Shown here piece by piece: positions 23,310 to 35,900 of a stretch of 64,000 nt of DNA. Each line of letters begins with the position of its first letter. Positions within the stretch are counted from its first letter, which is position 1. The notes under the pieces are model-generated. The model saw nothing but the letters and a program-made list of their open reading frames with translations. It searched no databases and was not told the DNA's origin. A program made the position numbers and the translations under genes. Origin of the DNA: Hymenoscyphus infarciens (lineage: Eukaryota; Ascomycota; Leotiomycetes; Helotiales; Helotiaceae); the NCBI GenBank assembly GCA_001414345.1, contig LLCB01000017.1, positions 248,001 through 312,000 of the forward strand, given 5' to 3'.

Positions 23310-26300
23310 ATGGCGAAATCGGGAAATTGGAAGAGAGCGAGGATGTCCAAGGCGTCGAAGTCGAAGTCGAAGAAATCAAGAGCATCGACATCGAAATCGT
23401 CGGAGACATCGAAGACATCAAGATCGGAAGCACTGGAGATCCCAGAAGCCCGAGAAGCAACGGAAGTTCCAGAAGTTCCAGAAGAACCACAAGAACCACA
23501 AGAACCAGAACAAGCAGAGGAACTAGAGGAACCGGACGAATCGAATGCATCCATCACATCAGAACCCTCGAAAGTCCTATCAGAAGAACCACAAGAAGAA
23601 ATGGAACTTGAGGATTGGGAAATTTCGAATGCATCGACCAGATCAAAAGCACCACAGGCATCGAAAGCAGCACAAACATCAAAACCCTCGAAATCATGGA
23701 TCACATCAGAAACCATGGAGCCTCTGACAGCACTCATTCTAACGAGCAACATCTTTCAGTTCATCGAATTTGGAAAGGAGCTGCTCGGTGATGCGCGAGG
23801 CATGTATCAGGTATATGGAGTCCACTATCCAAATGGGTCCCTCATCATCCATGAGAAAGTCGAGTTTATTTTGATCGACCTTGAAGTACTCCATACCAAA
23901 CTCCGTGGGGCCTTCGCGGCATATTCGACCACTTCAAACTTTCCCAGTCCACAACAACATTGGACCGCCCTCCAGAAAGTTATCGACGAAGTCGCGGAGG
24001 TCGTGGAAGATTTTATGGGACGATTAAAGAGACTACGACTCGTGAGAAAAACAAAGAGAATTTACTCTCTACGGCATGAGATCCGAGGATTATGGAATGA
24101 AGAGGAAGTTGCTGGGTTGATGGTGCGCTTTTCACTTCTCAGAGGATCTTTGGAGTCGAACGTAATTCCCTGTATACGGTGAGTAGTCCTTCTGGGTGAC
24201 AAGTAGATATATCTAATTCGGTATGCTTCGCAGAGGAATTTTAGACGCAGTACCACTACAAAGCCTCCCTAGCTTCGACTCCATCGATGTACCGACGCAA
24301 AAGATATTGACATCACTACTTCAAAACATGGACGGAAGCATGTCACCGGAAGTTCGAGAGGGTGGAATGGCACCACGTACCGTCTTCACAATAGCCCATC
24401 TTCTTCGTCGTATCGATCATACAGAACAAAACAATCAGCGCCAAAAATCTCGAGAGGTGATTATGCAAATGTATACACACCGGACTAGAAACCATTTTTA
24501 CGAGGGAGACCCCATCGTTGGCATCGAGATGTTAGATGTTCAGGATGAAGTAGAACAAATGGTGCGATCCAGTATACTTGCTCACATCAAAAAAAGTCTG
24601 GAATATCCATCGATGGATTGTCCTTATGATGAAGTGGTGGAAGCGCACCCAGAGGCTTTTGGGTGGGTATTTGAAGGGCCCACCGAAGAGCAAATGCCAT
24701 GGAGCGATCTCCCAAACTGGCTCGAGGCAGAAGGTGGAATTTATTGGGTTTACGGTGAAGATGGCTCTGGTGGGTTCTATTCTCTTGGGCTTAGACCATA
24801 TTTTCGGCTTCGTTTGGCTCTAATTTTCTAATATTCATTTGATTACAGGAAAGTCGACGTTCTTGAAACACATAAGCGAAGACCAACGTACCTGGAAGCG
24901 CTTAACAACCTGGGCGGGAGAACACAAATTGTGTGTGTTGGCCTTCTATTTCCGAAATTGCGGGAGTAAGGTAGAGATATCAAAGGTTGAACTCCTCCGT
25001 TCTCTTTTATCCCAGATATTCAAGCAGTGTCCAGAACTCGTTCTTCACGTCCTCCCTCGAATTTGGGCAGCGTTATATGACATGATGGCAATTCGTTATG
25101 ATCTAGAAAGGCTGAAAAAGGTCGACATCATCTGGACCTGTCCCATACTCATTGCTGCCCTGGAAGCTCTTATTCGCCAAACCATTATTCCTTTGAAGAT
25201 GTGTATATTTGTTGATGGGCTTGACGAAAGCGGTGGTGACCACGAAGATATTGGCAAATTCTTCTTGGACATCACGATGGCAGATAACGTGAAAGCCTGT
25301 GTCTCAAGCAGGCATCAGGTCTTTTTTGAGGCTCTCTTTCGTGGCTCACGGATGCTTTGGCTTCAGCAGTTGATAGAGGGTGACACTAAAAAATACGTTG
25401 TCAATGAATTACAAACGAACGCTGCATGTCAAGAACTCATCGTTCGACAACCAGAAGCGGCTCATGACCTCAGCAACGAGATTGTCCAAAAATCAGAAGG
25501 TGTATTTCTTTGGGCCGAGCTCACAACAAGGTCTCTGTTAGCAAGCATTCAACCCGACGACGAGATCACGGCACTTCGGAAGGGTTTGTCTTCGTTTCCT
25601 CCAGGACCTGGCTCTCTTTATAATCACATGCTAGAGTCGGTCGATTCCACCTCGTTGCCATGGGTCGCAAAAGCCTTCCAGCTACTTCGAGCCAACCGAA
25701 ATTGTATTGATTCAATACATGGCCATTCAACTCTAGGTGTTTTACCTCTCACGCTTGCGATTTTCTACTTTGCAATGAATGAAGACGCGGGCCTCCCAAA
25801 TCTCCAAAGTATCGGCGTGGAAGGATATGACAAGAGTCAAAGTGAAATGGCTATTGAACCCGAGTCAACCGAAGCACACAGACTTCCATTTTTGTTTTTG
25901 ACAGTGCGGCACTCGAATTGGAACGAATCGAACAAGACCTGGAACATTCTACGATTTATCGAGAAAGGACTACGAATCAAGTGTAGAGATGCACTAGCAC
26001 AAATAGGAAACCGTTGTGGTGGCTTTCTAACCGTATCATTGGAAAAGGTCGAGGACGAGGACAAGTTGAGCAAGTGCTATCATCCTTATCCAAAATACCC
26101 AATTCCAGACTCCTCTATTCAATATTGTCATCGCACAGCTCGGGAATTCATCGAGAATGAAGAAATCTGGTCCAATCTTGTACTGCAGACAGACAACGCA
26201 GATTTTTGTCCCAACAACGCGTTGATGAGAGCGAGTATTATTAGGTTTCAGCTATCACTACCTAAGCGTTGCAGTGGCCTCGAGATAGGCGAGGAGCGCG

Positions 26301-27091
26301 AGTATCATCTTGATCTTTTGACAGACATCATGATCTATGCTCGAAATGCCGATACCCATCACCCAAGTCGAGCAGCTCGAATTGCATTGCTTAGCCAGGT
26401 CAAAGAAATGCTGGTTTCACGGCACGAATCGCAGTACGAGCCAGGGTACGAAACCTCCTGGGCCGCCAGACTGGGGTTTCGCTATTCAAAGACTGTGGAC
26501 AACTTTTTAGAACTGACCTCGGTATTCGGCATTCAAAGTTATGTGCATGAGGAGATCTCCAAGCTGGAGGAGTCCGGGGAAGAGTCGCAGTCGCAGAAGG
26601 TCGCTACCTCTTTACTTTACAGCCTCGTCTCGATTCAGGGCTACACCTACCCTCGCACTGTCCCGCTTCCCACTGTCGCAATGGTCCGGCTCTTGATTTA
26701 TTTGGGCGCCGATGTCAACTCATCAACTCGAAAGAAAAGTCCTTGGAAAATGCTACTTGATTTCGAAGGCAGTACCAAAGTCTCAATGGAACCTTTGCGA
26801 AAGAGAAATATCGAGATCATGACAGTACTGGTTTCATGCGGCGCAGAGCTCACTGTTCGGGTGGACGGTAAACTAGCAAATGGAGAGAAGAGTTACTGCG
26901 TGGTTGACTTTGTTGAGAATATTTTGCTCCCTGTTTTCCCCGTTGAAGCCACACCCTTGCTAGCTGCGGTTCGAGAAAAATTGAAAAGTAAGTTGAGGAG
27001 GGGATTAAATGAAGTGCTGGATGATACTGAAAAGGAGGGACCCCGATCAAAGGTAGCTCGCCATAGTACTTCATGTCACGTCAGAAGCTGA
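23310..27091 (+). CDS. NACHT-domain STAND NTPase with ankyrin-like C-terminus (fungal NLR-type)
   Basis: Three exons, 23310-24178, 24234-24769 and 24849-27091 (introns of 55 and 79 bp), give 1215 residues. Residues 1-130 are low-complexity: a Lys/Ser-rich start, then repeated Glu-Pro-Glu segments, probably disordered. A helical region (about 140-455) follows, resembling the N-terminal domains of fungal NACHT proteins but not assigned by me. Walker A is GEDGSGKST (residues 464-472); Walker B is CIFVDGLDESG (near 587-596). The C-terminus (about 1070-1150) has two ankyrin-like units (VRLLIYLGADVN, MTVLVSCGAEL). STAND proteins switch by nucleotide-driven oligomerisation; in fungi several control incompatibility or response to non-self, and that role here is inference. 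The gene begins about 130-225 bp after a RIP block. Intron 2 splits the Walker A Gly codon. Confidence 0.87.
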
Positions 27092-29647
27092 TAAGGTAAC
27101 TAGGAGGATTTGGCGGTCAATTTCGAGAAGTTGAGAGTAGAATAGTGTAGGTTTAACAAAGGGTGAGAATTATGAATACTTGTTTTGAGACCGCCAACCT
27201 CAATTGTAGTCCTAGTCAAAGTATATAAGTGTCTATTACGTGAATTAATAATACTGAAATAATTAATCAGCCAATCATATTGTTAATTAGTTTCAAAAAT
27301 AAATCTAGATTTTAGAGCCAACAGTTAGTTACACCGACTCTAACATCCTAGTAACTCTGATACTTTTACTCAGATAATTAATTACTCAACAACCAACGGT
27401 CGGAGAAACTTACTTCTTGTATAGAATTAAAGCTATGCTAGTAAATAGTCAGAACCACGAAGTAGTAGTGAGATGAAGTATACGTTGAGCAGTGATAAGT
27501 TTCTGAGGATACATGTTATTAAGTATCACAACCCCTCTTCCCACCTTATCAAAACAACGAACCGCAACCTATTCAATTACGCTATGGTATAAGGACTTTA
27601 TTATTTGGTCTACTCACCGCTAGCACTTCTAAGGAGGCAATTGAGACGATTCTTTGAGTGTAAAAAGTATGCTGATAGTATATTGTCAAGGTTGGTGAGA
27701 TTTGTATATAACCTATTTTACAGTCTAAGGGTTTAAACTCTATATATTTGTCTTTCTATACCTCTTTTAGGAACCGCAGCGGTACGCCACTTCTTTTATA
27801 TAAGACATAGGTTGGTAGTATTTCTTCTTATACTAATACTTGTTTCTTAACCTTCTCTTTTTTTAAGCGAGCCACGATAGCGCTATTACTACGACCTCTA
27901 TACATTTCTATATAAAAGAAATAAACCGTACTTAATAATCTATTATTTTAGGTAGTTAGTGAAAAGAAGATTAGATTCGAGGAAGAGGACTATTATATAA
28001 ATCCTAATCTAGTAAAATCTTATATTAACGAATATACTAATTTAAGTTAAAATCTAAGTAGAACTTAAAATCAAACACCTAAACCACCCAAACCAACTAA
28101 AACCAACCAAAATAAAGTGAAAAAATGTGGAAAAAACGAGACCTAAAAAAAGATACACTCTCAACCTAAGCCATCTATATTGGCGCTTATTGGTTGCCAA
28201 CCTTGCAGAGATCGGAAACGGGAATATTGACATCATATCCTCAACCAGCGTTGCAGTGGTTAGATTGAACAAAGCCTGCTCAAAATCAGCGTTCTATAGT
28301 AATTGTTCAAGACAGAAGACTTACTATCCTAACAAGAACTAGATATCAATTTAAACGCGTCATTCACCTTATCTTTCCCGCAGGTCCCGTCATTATTCTT
28401 GAAGTTACAGACTTATGCGGCAGAACTACTATACACTGCAATTAAATGTGAAAGAGCGGGACCTCCTTATGGAGTCCTTTGGGAACTTTGTTTAATGTTC
28501 TGCCACGATGTTTTTTTTGAGTATGACTTCACATGACGTTTAAATGTAGTAGATTGATAAAATACCTTGCAGTAATCCTTCAAAGGATTCTTGCTAAGTG
28601 TATTGACGGGACCATACTCTCCGACAGTTTTAATGATCGGTGATAACTTTTAATACACGAGAAGCGGGGCTTTATACGTGTAGGTCCTTATATAAGCTTG
28701 AATAGGGATCAAATGCTTCCTTGACACCTATTGAGTGTGGAAGGGATAATAAGTATTAGAATGATGAATCACTCAGTCATGGTAATCTTTCGTAAATTCC
28801 AAGGAATCTACATCTAGTGATTTTAAGGTTTATCAGAAATAAGCATAAGGATTTACGACATAGCATTAGCGATGTTCGAAACTTTTCACGCTAATAAATA
28901 AGTCTAAAACTTACAACTATATTCATTAACAGCTAAATTTTTCAATATCTTTATATTAAATTATTTTAGAGTAGTTTAGCTAGGAAGTAAATAAGCCCTA
29001 CTATTCTCCTAAATTACGCTAACCTTAGGAGAAAAGGGTTAAGGCTGTTTCCTAGACGGGCTGGTTGGCTTACATAAAGAGTACTTAGTAAGCTAGCAAC
29101 ATCAAGTAAACTATTCAAAGATAATAGAGGGGAAAACAACTTGCAAGCAAACTATCAATTAGTCAGTCTAGCTAAGTATTGACGTCTGATGGAGATACGA
29201 GTAAGCTACTATTTATCAAGTAAACTACCACCAGAAGTTACAAGTAATCGTGACCGTAATTTCAAGGTACTTTTGTCTACACTTCTACAAGAATTAGTCA
29301 AAACCTAATTATTCTAGCAATTTAGGGGAAATCGGGACAATGAAGAAGACAGGCAATTATTTTGCGACCAAAGATAAATTTTCCAACACCTCCTAGTAGA
29401 TTGATACACTACGGTCTAGGTCAGACTCGCACTTTGCTGGTGCTCATAATACGTCAATTATTCTTAACAGACCTGCAGGCGACTCTGCCCATAGCTCAGT
29501 TTCTCAAAAATTCGTTTGTTTGCTTGTCACTCGCAGACTGAGCTCAACCCACTCTTTATCCCTTTGTGCCTTCCCAGACAGACACCCTTTTCACCCTTTC
29601 CCCTTATATAACCACATTTAAATAAGAAAACTAAGTAAGAAAGCGCA
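27092..29647. other. Long non-coding region downstream of the NACHT gene
   Basis: Intermediate composition: AT-rich, with scattered C to T-like erosion, but not as extreme as the main RIP blocks. Open frames are short and unlike known proteins. A low-complexity ACC/AAC stretch (about 28072-28110) occurs. I see no gene, no RNA gene and no complete mobile element; it may contain old dispersed repeats. Confidence 0.5.
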
Positions 29648-29741
29648 GCTTGGTTGGTCTAGTGGTTAAGACGCTGCTTTTACATTTGAGAGACATCTCG
29701 GATAACAGCAGAGGTCCGGAGTTCGAACCTCCGACTAAGTA
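29648..29741 (+). tRNA. tRNA-Val(UAC) with a 21-nt intron
   Basis: A full cloverleaf can be drawn. Acceptor GCTTGGT pairs with ACTAAGT (two G-U wobbles). The D arm is GTC...GAC. The anticodon stem CTGCT/AGCAG encloses the loop with anticodon TAC at 29681-29683. The T arm is CGGAG-TTCGAAC-CTCCG, and the discriminator A is 29741. A 21-nt insertion (29685-29705) lies directly after position 37, the canonical site of nuclear tRNA introns. A run of T follows at about 29760-29766, as expected for RNA polymerase III termination. Internal box A and box B resemble TGGTCTAGTGG and GTTCGAACC. Confidence 0.85.
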
Positions 29742-29759
29742 CTCTCTTTTCTTCTTGAG

Positions 29760-29766
29760 TTTTTTT
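29760..29766 (+). terminator. Poly-T RNA polymerase III terminator
   Basis: A run of seven T about 19 bp after the tRNA discriminator; an earlier TTTT sits at 29747-29750. Either could end the transcript. Confidence 0.55.
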
Positions 29767-30146
29767 CCTAGTTAAATTACTAGCTTAATTAGGGCTTTTT
29801 AAGATTTCGAGCGTTGAGAGTGATGAGGTTTTGCGATAAAGAAAATGCGTTTGAGGTGTAGGGAAGGTAAATGGTTGTACTTTTCCTTTGTTTGCGGTCA
29901 TATATACAGTGGCTTGAATACATAAACTATGCCGAAGACTAACTTAAGCTCGCAGGGAATTACTAAAACCCGGTTGCCCTCCTCGAAAATAGGGGTCAGC
30001 CGCAGTAAGCGAGAGCTTCTTTATCACTTTTTTCTTGAATATAAGATATATTAGGCGTGGATTCTTACTTACCGGTGCTATCTCAATCTCTTCATTCTTT
30101 TAAACCGAAGTACATCGGTTGTAGTAGACTGTAATCTTAATTATTA

Positions 30147-30595
30147 GAGCCTGTTTGGCTCGTACATTTTCCTACTTTTTTAAGATATATACTATTAAAA
30201 ATAATAAAGTAATATATAATATATACATGTATATAACTTGCTATGTATAAACGTTTGGCTAGCCTATATTATAGTCCGCACGTTTGCTTACACTGCCTTA
30301 GAATATGTGTACTTATCTAATAATATAACCTTTTCACCTCTACACCTTCAACTTTAATATATATAGATAGATTCTTGAGACGCTACCTCTTCCACGGCTA
30401 CTATTACTAGTACTATTATAATTCCGGCCATCTACTGATATATACAGCTATACATATACGTTAAGCTAAATAGTAATTAAATATATTCGTAAAAAAGCTA
30501 TAATATAATCAGAAATATGCGAGCACCTTTGGGCCATGTACTCGGACACAAGTCTCATATATTTATAATGACATATATGTATGCCAAATAGGCCC
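30147..30595. mobile_element. PIF/Harbinger-like MITE, copy 3 (449 bp)
   Basis: Begins GAGCCTGTTTGGCTCGTA and ends with the inverted ATGCCAAATAGGCCC, the same termini as copies 1 and 2. TTA precedes it but TGG follows, so the duplication is not intact. The interior is AT-rich and non-coding. Confidence 0.7.
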
Positions 30596-31470
30596 TGGGT
30601 TCTCTCCGAAATAGCCTGCGAGTCTGGTAGTCTTTCTTCATCTAACCTTGGTTGAAGTTCGTACATAGTTAGCTAGAATTACTCAATCGCAGCACGTGTA
30701 CTTGTTTTGAGCACAACGGAATTTCCATGGTCTTCAACTTAGAGAATATGATAGGTTTGGTTCGTCATTTGTATTGTTCAGCTGTTTGCCATAGATAATA
30801 GAAGTCGTAGTAAACTTTTTTCGATCTTCTTTCTTCTAGAACATTAAACCGAATAGTTTTAGATAATCAACGTTGATCATTATCAGCTGTCTATATTAGT
30901 TTTAAATAGATTCAAGTGTTTTGGATAGTCTATTTGATTTAACTTAGAAAGCTTTAATAAGAAGGGAGGAGCTTAAAGTGTTTCCTGTCGCTTCTATTGT
31001 TTATTAAAAGACTTAGTAGAAATCCTCTTTTATTTTGTACATATACTTCTCGGAACTCAATAATTGTTAGTTGCTAATTTAATTTAGTTGATTTTAGTAT
31101 TTTATCAGCGACATTTACTCTGTTAAATAATAAGCAAAATGGTTTTAGATAATTGGGATTTGTTTGAGAAGGTCGGGAAGAAGTAGATATTTAGTTTTCT
31201 TAATTCTTCTGAAGTGACTCGGACAAGGCCTAGAAACGAGAGACTAGTAAGAAAGGTGGGTAGTACAGAAAGAGTGTTGATATAGTCTCGTAGTTTCGAA
31301 GAAGATTGATTCTATTAGGTATCGGCCTGGAATAACTATTTTGCGATCACGTGACCCGATATATCATTAGTATACTTGTACTCGTTACGATAATCGTCCC
31401 CCCCCCCGATATTTTATCGATAGTATCAGTGCCCAAGTCTGCCCCTAGTAGAACTTCATACTTTCAATCC
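30596..31470. other. Intergenic, lightly degraded DNA
   Basis: No gene is supported. It includes a run of ten C (about 31399-31408) next to a CGATATTTTATCGAT palindrome and ends in GTGCCCAAGTCTG (about 31429-31441), which recurs at about 31797-31809 (see the next feature). Confidence 0.5.
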
Positions 31471-31816
31471 TATAAGCTCTACCTTATGCAAAGTCATATG
31501 CTTTTTTATTAAAATAATAATATAATATAAGTAAGTGCTTAGCTCTCTTAAAGTAATTAATCTAGATTTGTTGATATAGTATTTATATAAAAGAAAACTA
31601 GCTTTTAGAAACAAGAGTAAATTATATTATATGATTTCTATTTACTATATAGAACCACTAGCTTAAAAAAGCCGATATATATCGATAATCGTCTCTTTTT
31701 TGCTGACGATATATCGTGCTAATCGTATCAGAGCAAAAAGGTATCGATTTATATCAAGAGCCGATTATCGATAATTTATCGATATAAAAGTAACGGTGCC
31801 CAAGTCTGACTAGGGG
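31471..31816. repeat. Dispersed hairpin-rich repeat, copy 1 (better preserved)
   Basis: About 330-345 bp matching 41361-41705 nearly throughout (for example ATAAGTAAGTGCTTAGCTCTC and TTACTATATAGAAC). The 3' half is a series of ATCGAT-type palindromes (TATATATCGATAATCG, CGATTATCGATAATTTATCG) that can fold into a long hairpin. It ends in GTGCCCAAGTCTG, which also ends the sequence just before it, suggesting a second truncated copy in tandem. No protein is encoded. It is likely a non-autonomous mobile element of unknown class. Confidence 0.7.
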
Positions 31817-32235
31817 TTGTCGGAAATCGTGACTATAATCATAGGCACTTGCTCTTCTGTTTCTTTGGACGCTTCTGGAACAACCAAGGTAACATGAATT
31901 GAATTACTCGAGTATTTTAGGATACCTGAATTCAGTTTTCGAGTCTTAGTCGAATAATTAGTGATTGCCGCGCAAATATACACGGCACTTGCACTTGCAC
32001 CCCTTGGTGACTTTGGATCAAACTGATTCCAACTCGCTACCCTGGCTGACAATTAAACAAATAAAGTCTCCAATTACTAACTAATGTTCTTCGATTTCTC
32101 TCCTAAAAAGCCCTTTGAAACAACCTCGACATCGAATTGGTGGTATTCTTTTCCTACAGAGTAATTCGGTGTCTGTTGGATGGTTACAGGGGTAGGAGTA
32201 ACAACCCCTGTCCTGTTGTGTTGGTTGATAAGCTC

Positions 32236-32472
32236 AAAGGGGGGGGGGAAACACGCCGATTTGAGGCACACCCACTTCTACCCACTTTCACCTTGATGCA
32301 ACCACAACCACCAGCTGAAGTGTTGTTATAATAGCTCTCAGGATCGAACAGAATTTTTGTCATATTTTGGCGAATTTATTTGCCCTTGTAATATACTATA
32401 GTATAGTGCAGAGAGCGGGTTTTGGGTGGGGCGGCTATGCCTCAAATCGGCGTGTTTTTTCTCCCCCTTAAA
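32236..32472. repeat. Inverted repeat, 237 bp, arms of about 34 bp
   Basis: The left arm (32236-32269) and right arm (32438-32472) share AACACGCCGATTTGAGGCA in inverted orientation; outer parts are G-run against C-run. The interior has normal composition and no gene. It looks like a MITE, but no target duplication is evident. It ends about 470 bp before the helicase-AAA start codon. Confidence 0.75.
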
Positions 32473-32941
32473 GACAAGGCTCAGAATGCCGCAAGGCTCC
32501 GAACACATATCACATCGTATTGTTTCACGACATATGCACTTGCCCAATTCCAGCGGCTTCTACAGGCACCACAGGACGCCAGAGGCCCCTCGGCCCAGAG
32601 GTGGCCTGCCCATGCCTGCCAACACAACGCGCAGGAAGTGAGGCTTTATTCAGCAAACGGGATGGGCACTCCAAAACGTCGAATTCTGTTTGTTGCCACC
32701 ACTTACGATATTCTGGGGCCCCCTACTTTAATACACAAGAATCATCTGAGAAACACCTGGGCGTTCTTGACTTCCACTTAAAGACTGCTCGCCTCATTTC
32801 ACGCAGGCTGACAGTACCACATCACTCTTTCTACGCATCTCATTTTGGTCATCAAAGAAAAATTTCCATTGGTGCTGGTACCTCACGGGTTTCTCTTGCT
32901 CATTCTAAATTCACAAGCGACCAAATTCCCAACCTCCATCA

Positions 32942-35900
32942 ATGTGTGCAGCCCGTATTGACAGATTGAAACGACTGTTTGCTGAGGTTAATCATGGCCG
33001 AAGACCGTTGAATTCGGCTCGAGACGGAACTCTCTTCATCGAGTCCTTGTGTCTGCAGGAAGATCCCGCAACATGTGCACATCAACTTATCTCGAGTGGA
33101 AAAGGACTTGCCGCTATTCAATCATCCGTTCGCTTTGACACTTCGCCAGAATTTCTGAATAAACATGCCTTGGATCTTCTTCGGTACATGCAAGACCCAG
33201 TTTTGGCAGTCATTGATTCTGGAAATGTTCTCTCCAAGATCATCTTGAACATCGTTGAACCACCATTTTTCTGGGACGCCATTGTCAAAGCTTTTCGAGA
33301 TGGCAACCTGGTGCAAGAAACTCGGCAAGCATTTGCATGGCTTCTCCTGCAATTGGTCACTCTACCAGGTATTCAATCGTCTGGTTATATCTCCCTAGCA
33401 AAGTCTCCCGGTATTTTGGATACAATCTTGAAGGCCCAGGATGGACACACAAGAATACTTGGTTCCAAAATCAGCCACGCTTTACCTCTTGAGATCGTGG
33501 GTACCTACAACAATACCGAAGATAAGCCCGGCGGAAGACATGACAACGATCACGAAGACCATCGACAGATATCTGTGTTACCCACGGCGGATGAACTCTT
33601 GTCAACAGACCGACCGTTTCTACGTACCCCTGAATACTTGGACGATGCCGAGCAAGCCCCAGCAAGAGGCGAGATCCACCTCGACAACCAGTTCCGCTTA
33701 CTTAGAGAAGATATGCTCGGCGAAATACGAGAAGAACTCAAGATTCTCACCAAGAAGAAGCCTGGTCGTCATCGCGGCATAATTTTGAGCATGAGAGAAG
33801 TCACGGGTGTTGAATTAGGCACAGAGAGACGACGTCAAAAATGGTCTATAACCTTCGAGGGTGATATTCCCCAACTGAAAAATCTAAAACCCGAGAAACG
33901 CAAGTCATACATGACCGACAACAGCCATATCCTTCGGCATGGAAACATCGCATGCCTGCTTTTGGATGACGAGCCTGCAGCATTCCCAACAATATTTCGG
34001 GATTCGGAAAAGCTGGCTCGTGATCCTTCAACTGTCATACTCCAGTTTGAAAACGATTCAACTTTGCCCTATTGCCTGATGAAATTGAAGGTGGCAAAGA
34101 AGGTGCGTCTGGTCCAGCTTGATACTGCGATTTTTGCATTTGCACCTTTTTTGAATCGCCTACAAGAGATGAAAAACATTCCGTTGGCGGAAGAGCTACT
34201 TCATTGGGAAACTGGTAATATTGAGGGGCCAACTTTCCAGCCACTTGCAATGATACACGGCTTAAAAAAACGTCAAAACAAAGATCTTCAATCTCTCCTA
34301 GGTACCAAGAAGAGTATCAAGTTGAATGAATCACAATCGAACTCGCTTCTTGCAAGCATCAGCCAACGGATCAGTCTGGTGCAGGGTCCTCCAGGTGGGT
34401 TTTCAACCACACCTTTCCATAACCATTAGCTAATGTGTGTACAAGGCACTGGAAAGTCTTTTGTTGGAGCACTAGCCGCGAAGGTCCTCCATGATCATAC
34501 TGATCAAGTCATTCTCGTCGTTTGTTTCACAAATCATGCCCTTGACCAATTCCTTGAGGATTTACTCGACATTGGTATTCCTTCCGAGGACATGGTTCGC
34601 ATTGGTGGCAAAAGCACTGATCGTACCAAGCCACTCATGATCAGAGACCAAACGGCTGTCAGGCTCAGCGGTACTCACTGGCGTCGGGTTGATGAATTGA
34701 AAGCCAGAATTTCGAATCATGAGGCTCGACTTCGTGATAGCTTTGGCCGTTATCAAGCTATGAATATCACGAAGCAGCAACTCATGGAATACCTTGAGTT
34801 TTTGTCTGATGAGAAGCCTTGGTTCGACACTTTCACTGTTCCCGCCGATAATGAAAATGGCATGACTAGGGTTGGCAAGCGCGGTAAAGCAATGAGCCCC
34901 TTCTACCTTCTCGATCGCTGGCAAGGAGGTGCAAGAGATGCCGGATCATTGCAACATTTGCAACTTGAGTCTGCTAATTTGATTTGGGCTATGGACTGGG
35001 AAGCGCGAAGAAACACTGTGGAGATGTGGCGAAGAGATATTCTCGAAGACCTCGTTCGAGAAATCCAACAAGCTGGAAAAGACTTCAACGATGAACATGC
35101 TGCTCTCGAGCAAGTCTTCGGAGAGAGGGATGCTAGTATCATACGAAGCAAGAAAATCATTGCCTGTACAACCAATGGCGCAGCAAAATACGCCCAAGCA
35201 ATCCAGTCGGCCTCACCAGGTATCGTTCTTGTCGAAGAGGCCGGTGAGATTTTGGAAGCGCATATCTTGACCGCTCTTGGCAAAAACACAGAGCAGTTGA
35301 TTATGATTGGCGATCACAAGCAACTTCGGCCAAAGTGCTCCCATCCATTGAGTGTTGAAAAGGGCGATGGATTTGATCTCAATCGCTCACTATTCGAACG
35401 GCTGGTCCTTAAAGGCTTTCCACATCTGACTCTCACCGAGCAACACCGCATGAGACCAGAGATTTCTTCGATCATACGTCACTTGACTTACCCGGATCTT
35501 GAGGATGCGAGCTCGACACAAAATCGTCCAGACATTCGAGGCCTTCAGGACAATGTTATTTTCATAAAACACACTGCCCCCGAGTTGGTCAACACCAGCG
35601 GCCGAGAGCTGAGGGACGGAAATACTTCGTCCAAGCAAAATTTGTTCGAAGCGAAGATTATGTTGAAGTGTGTTCGATATCTTGCTCAACAAGGATATGG
35701 CTCAGATAAGCTAGTTGTGGTGACACCCTATTGTGGTCAATTGAAGCTGTTGCGCGAAGAGCTCTCCAAGGAGAATGATCCCGTTCTGAACGAATTGGAC
35801 AAATTTGATCTTATCAAAGCTGGGCTTCTCACAGACTTAAGTTCCAAAACAGCAGGGCCAAAACTTCGTATCTCTACAATCGACAATTACCAAGGAGAAG

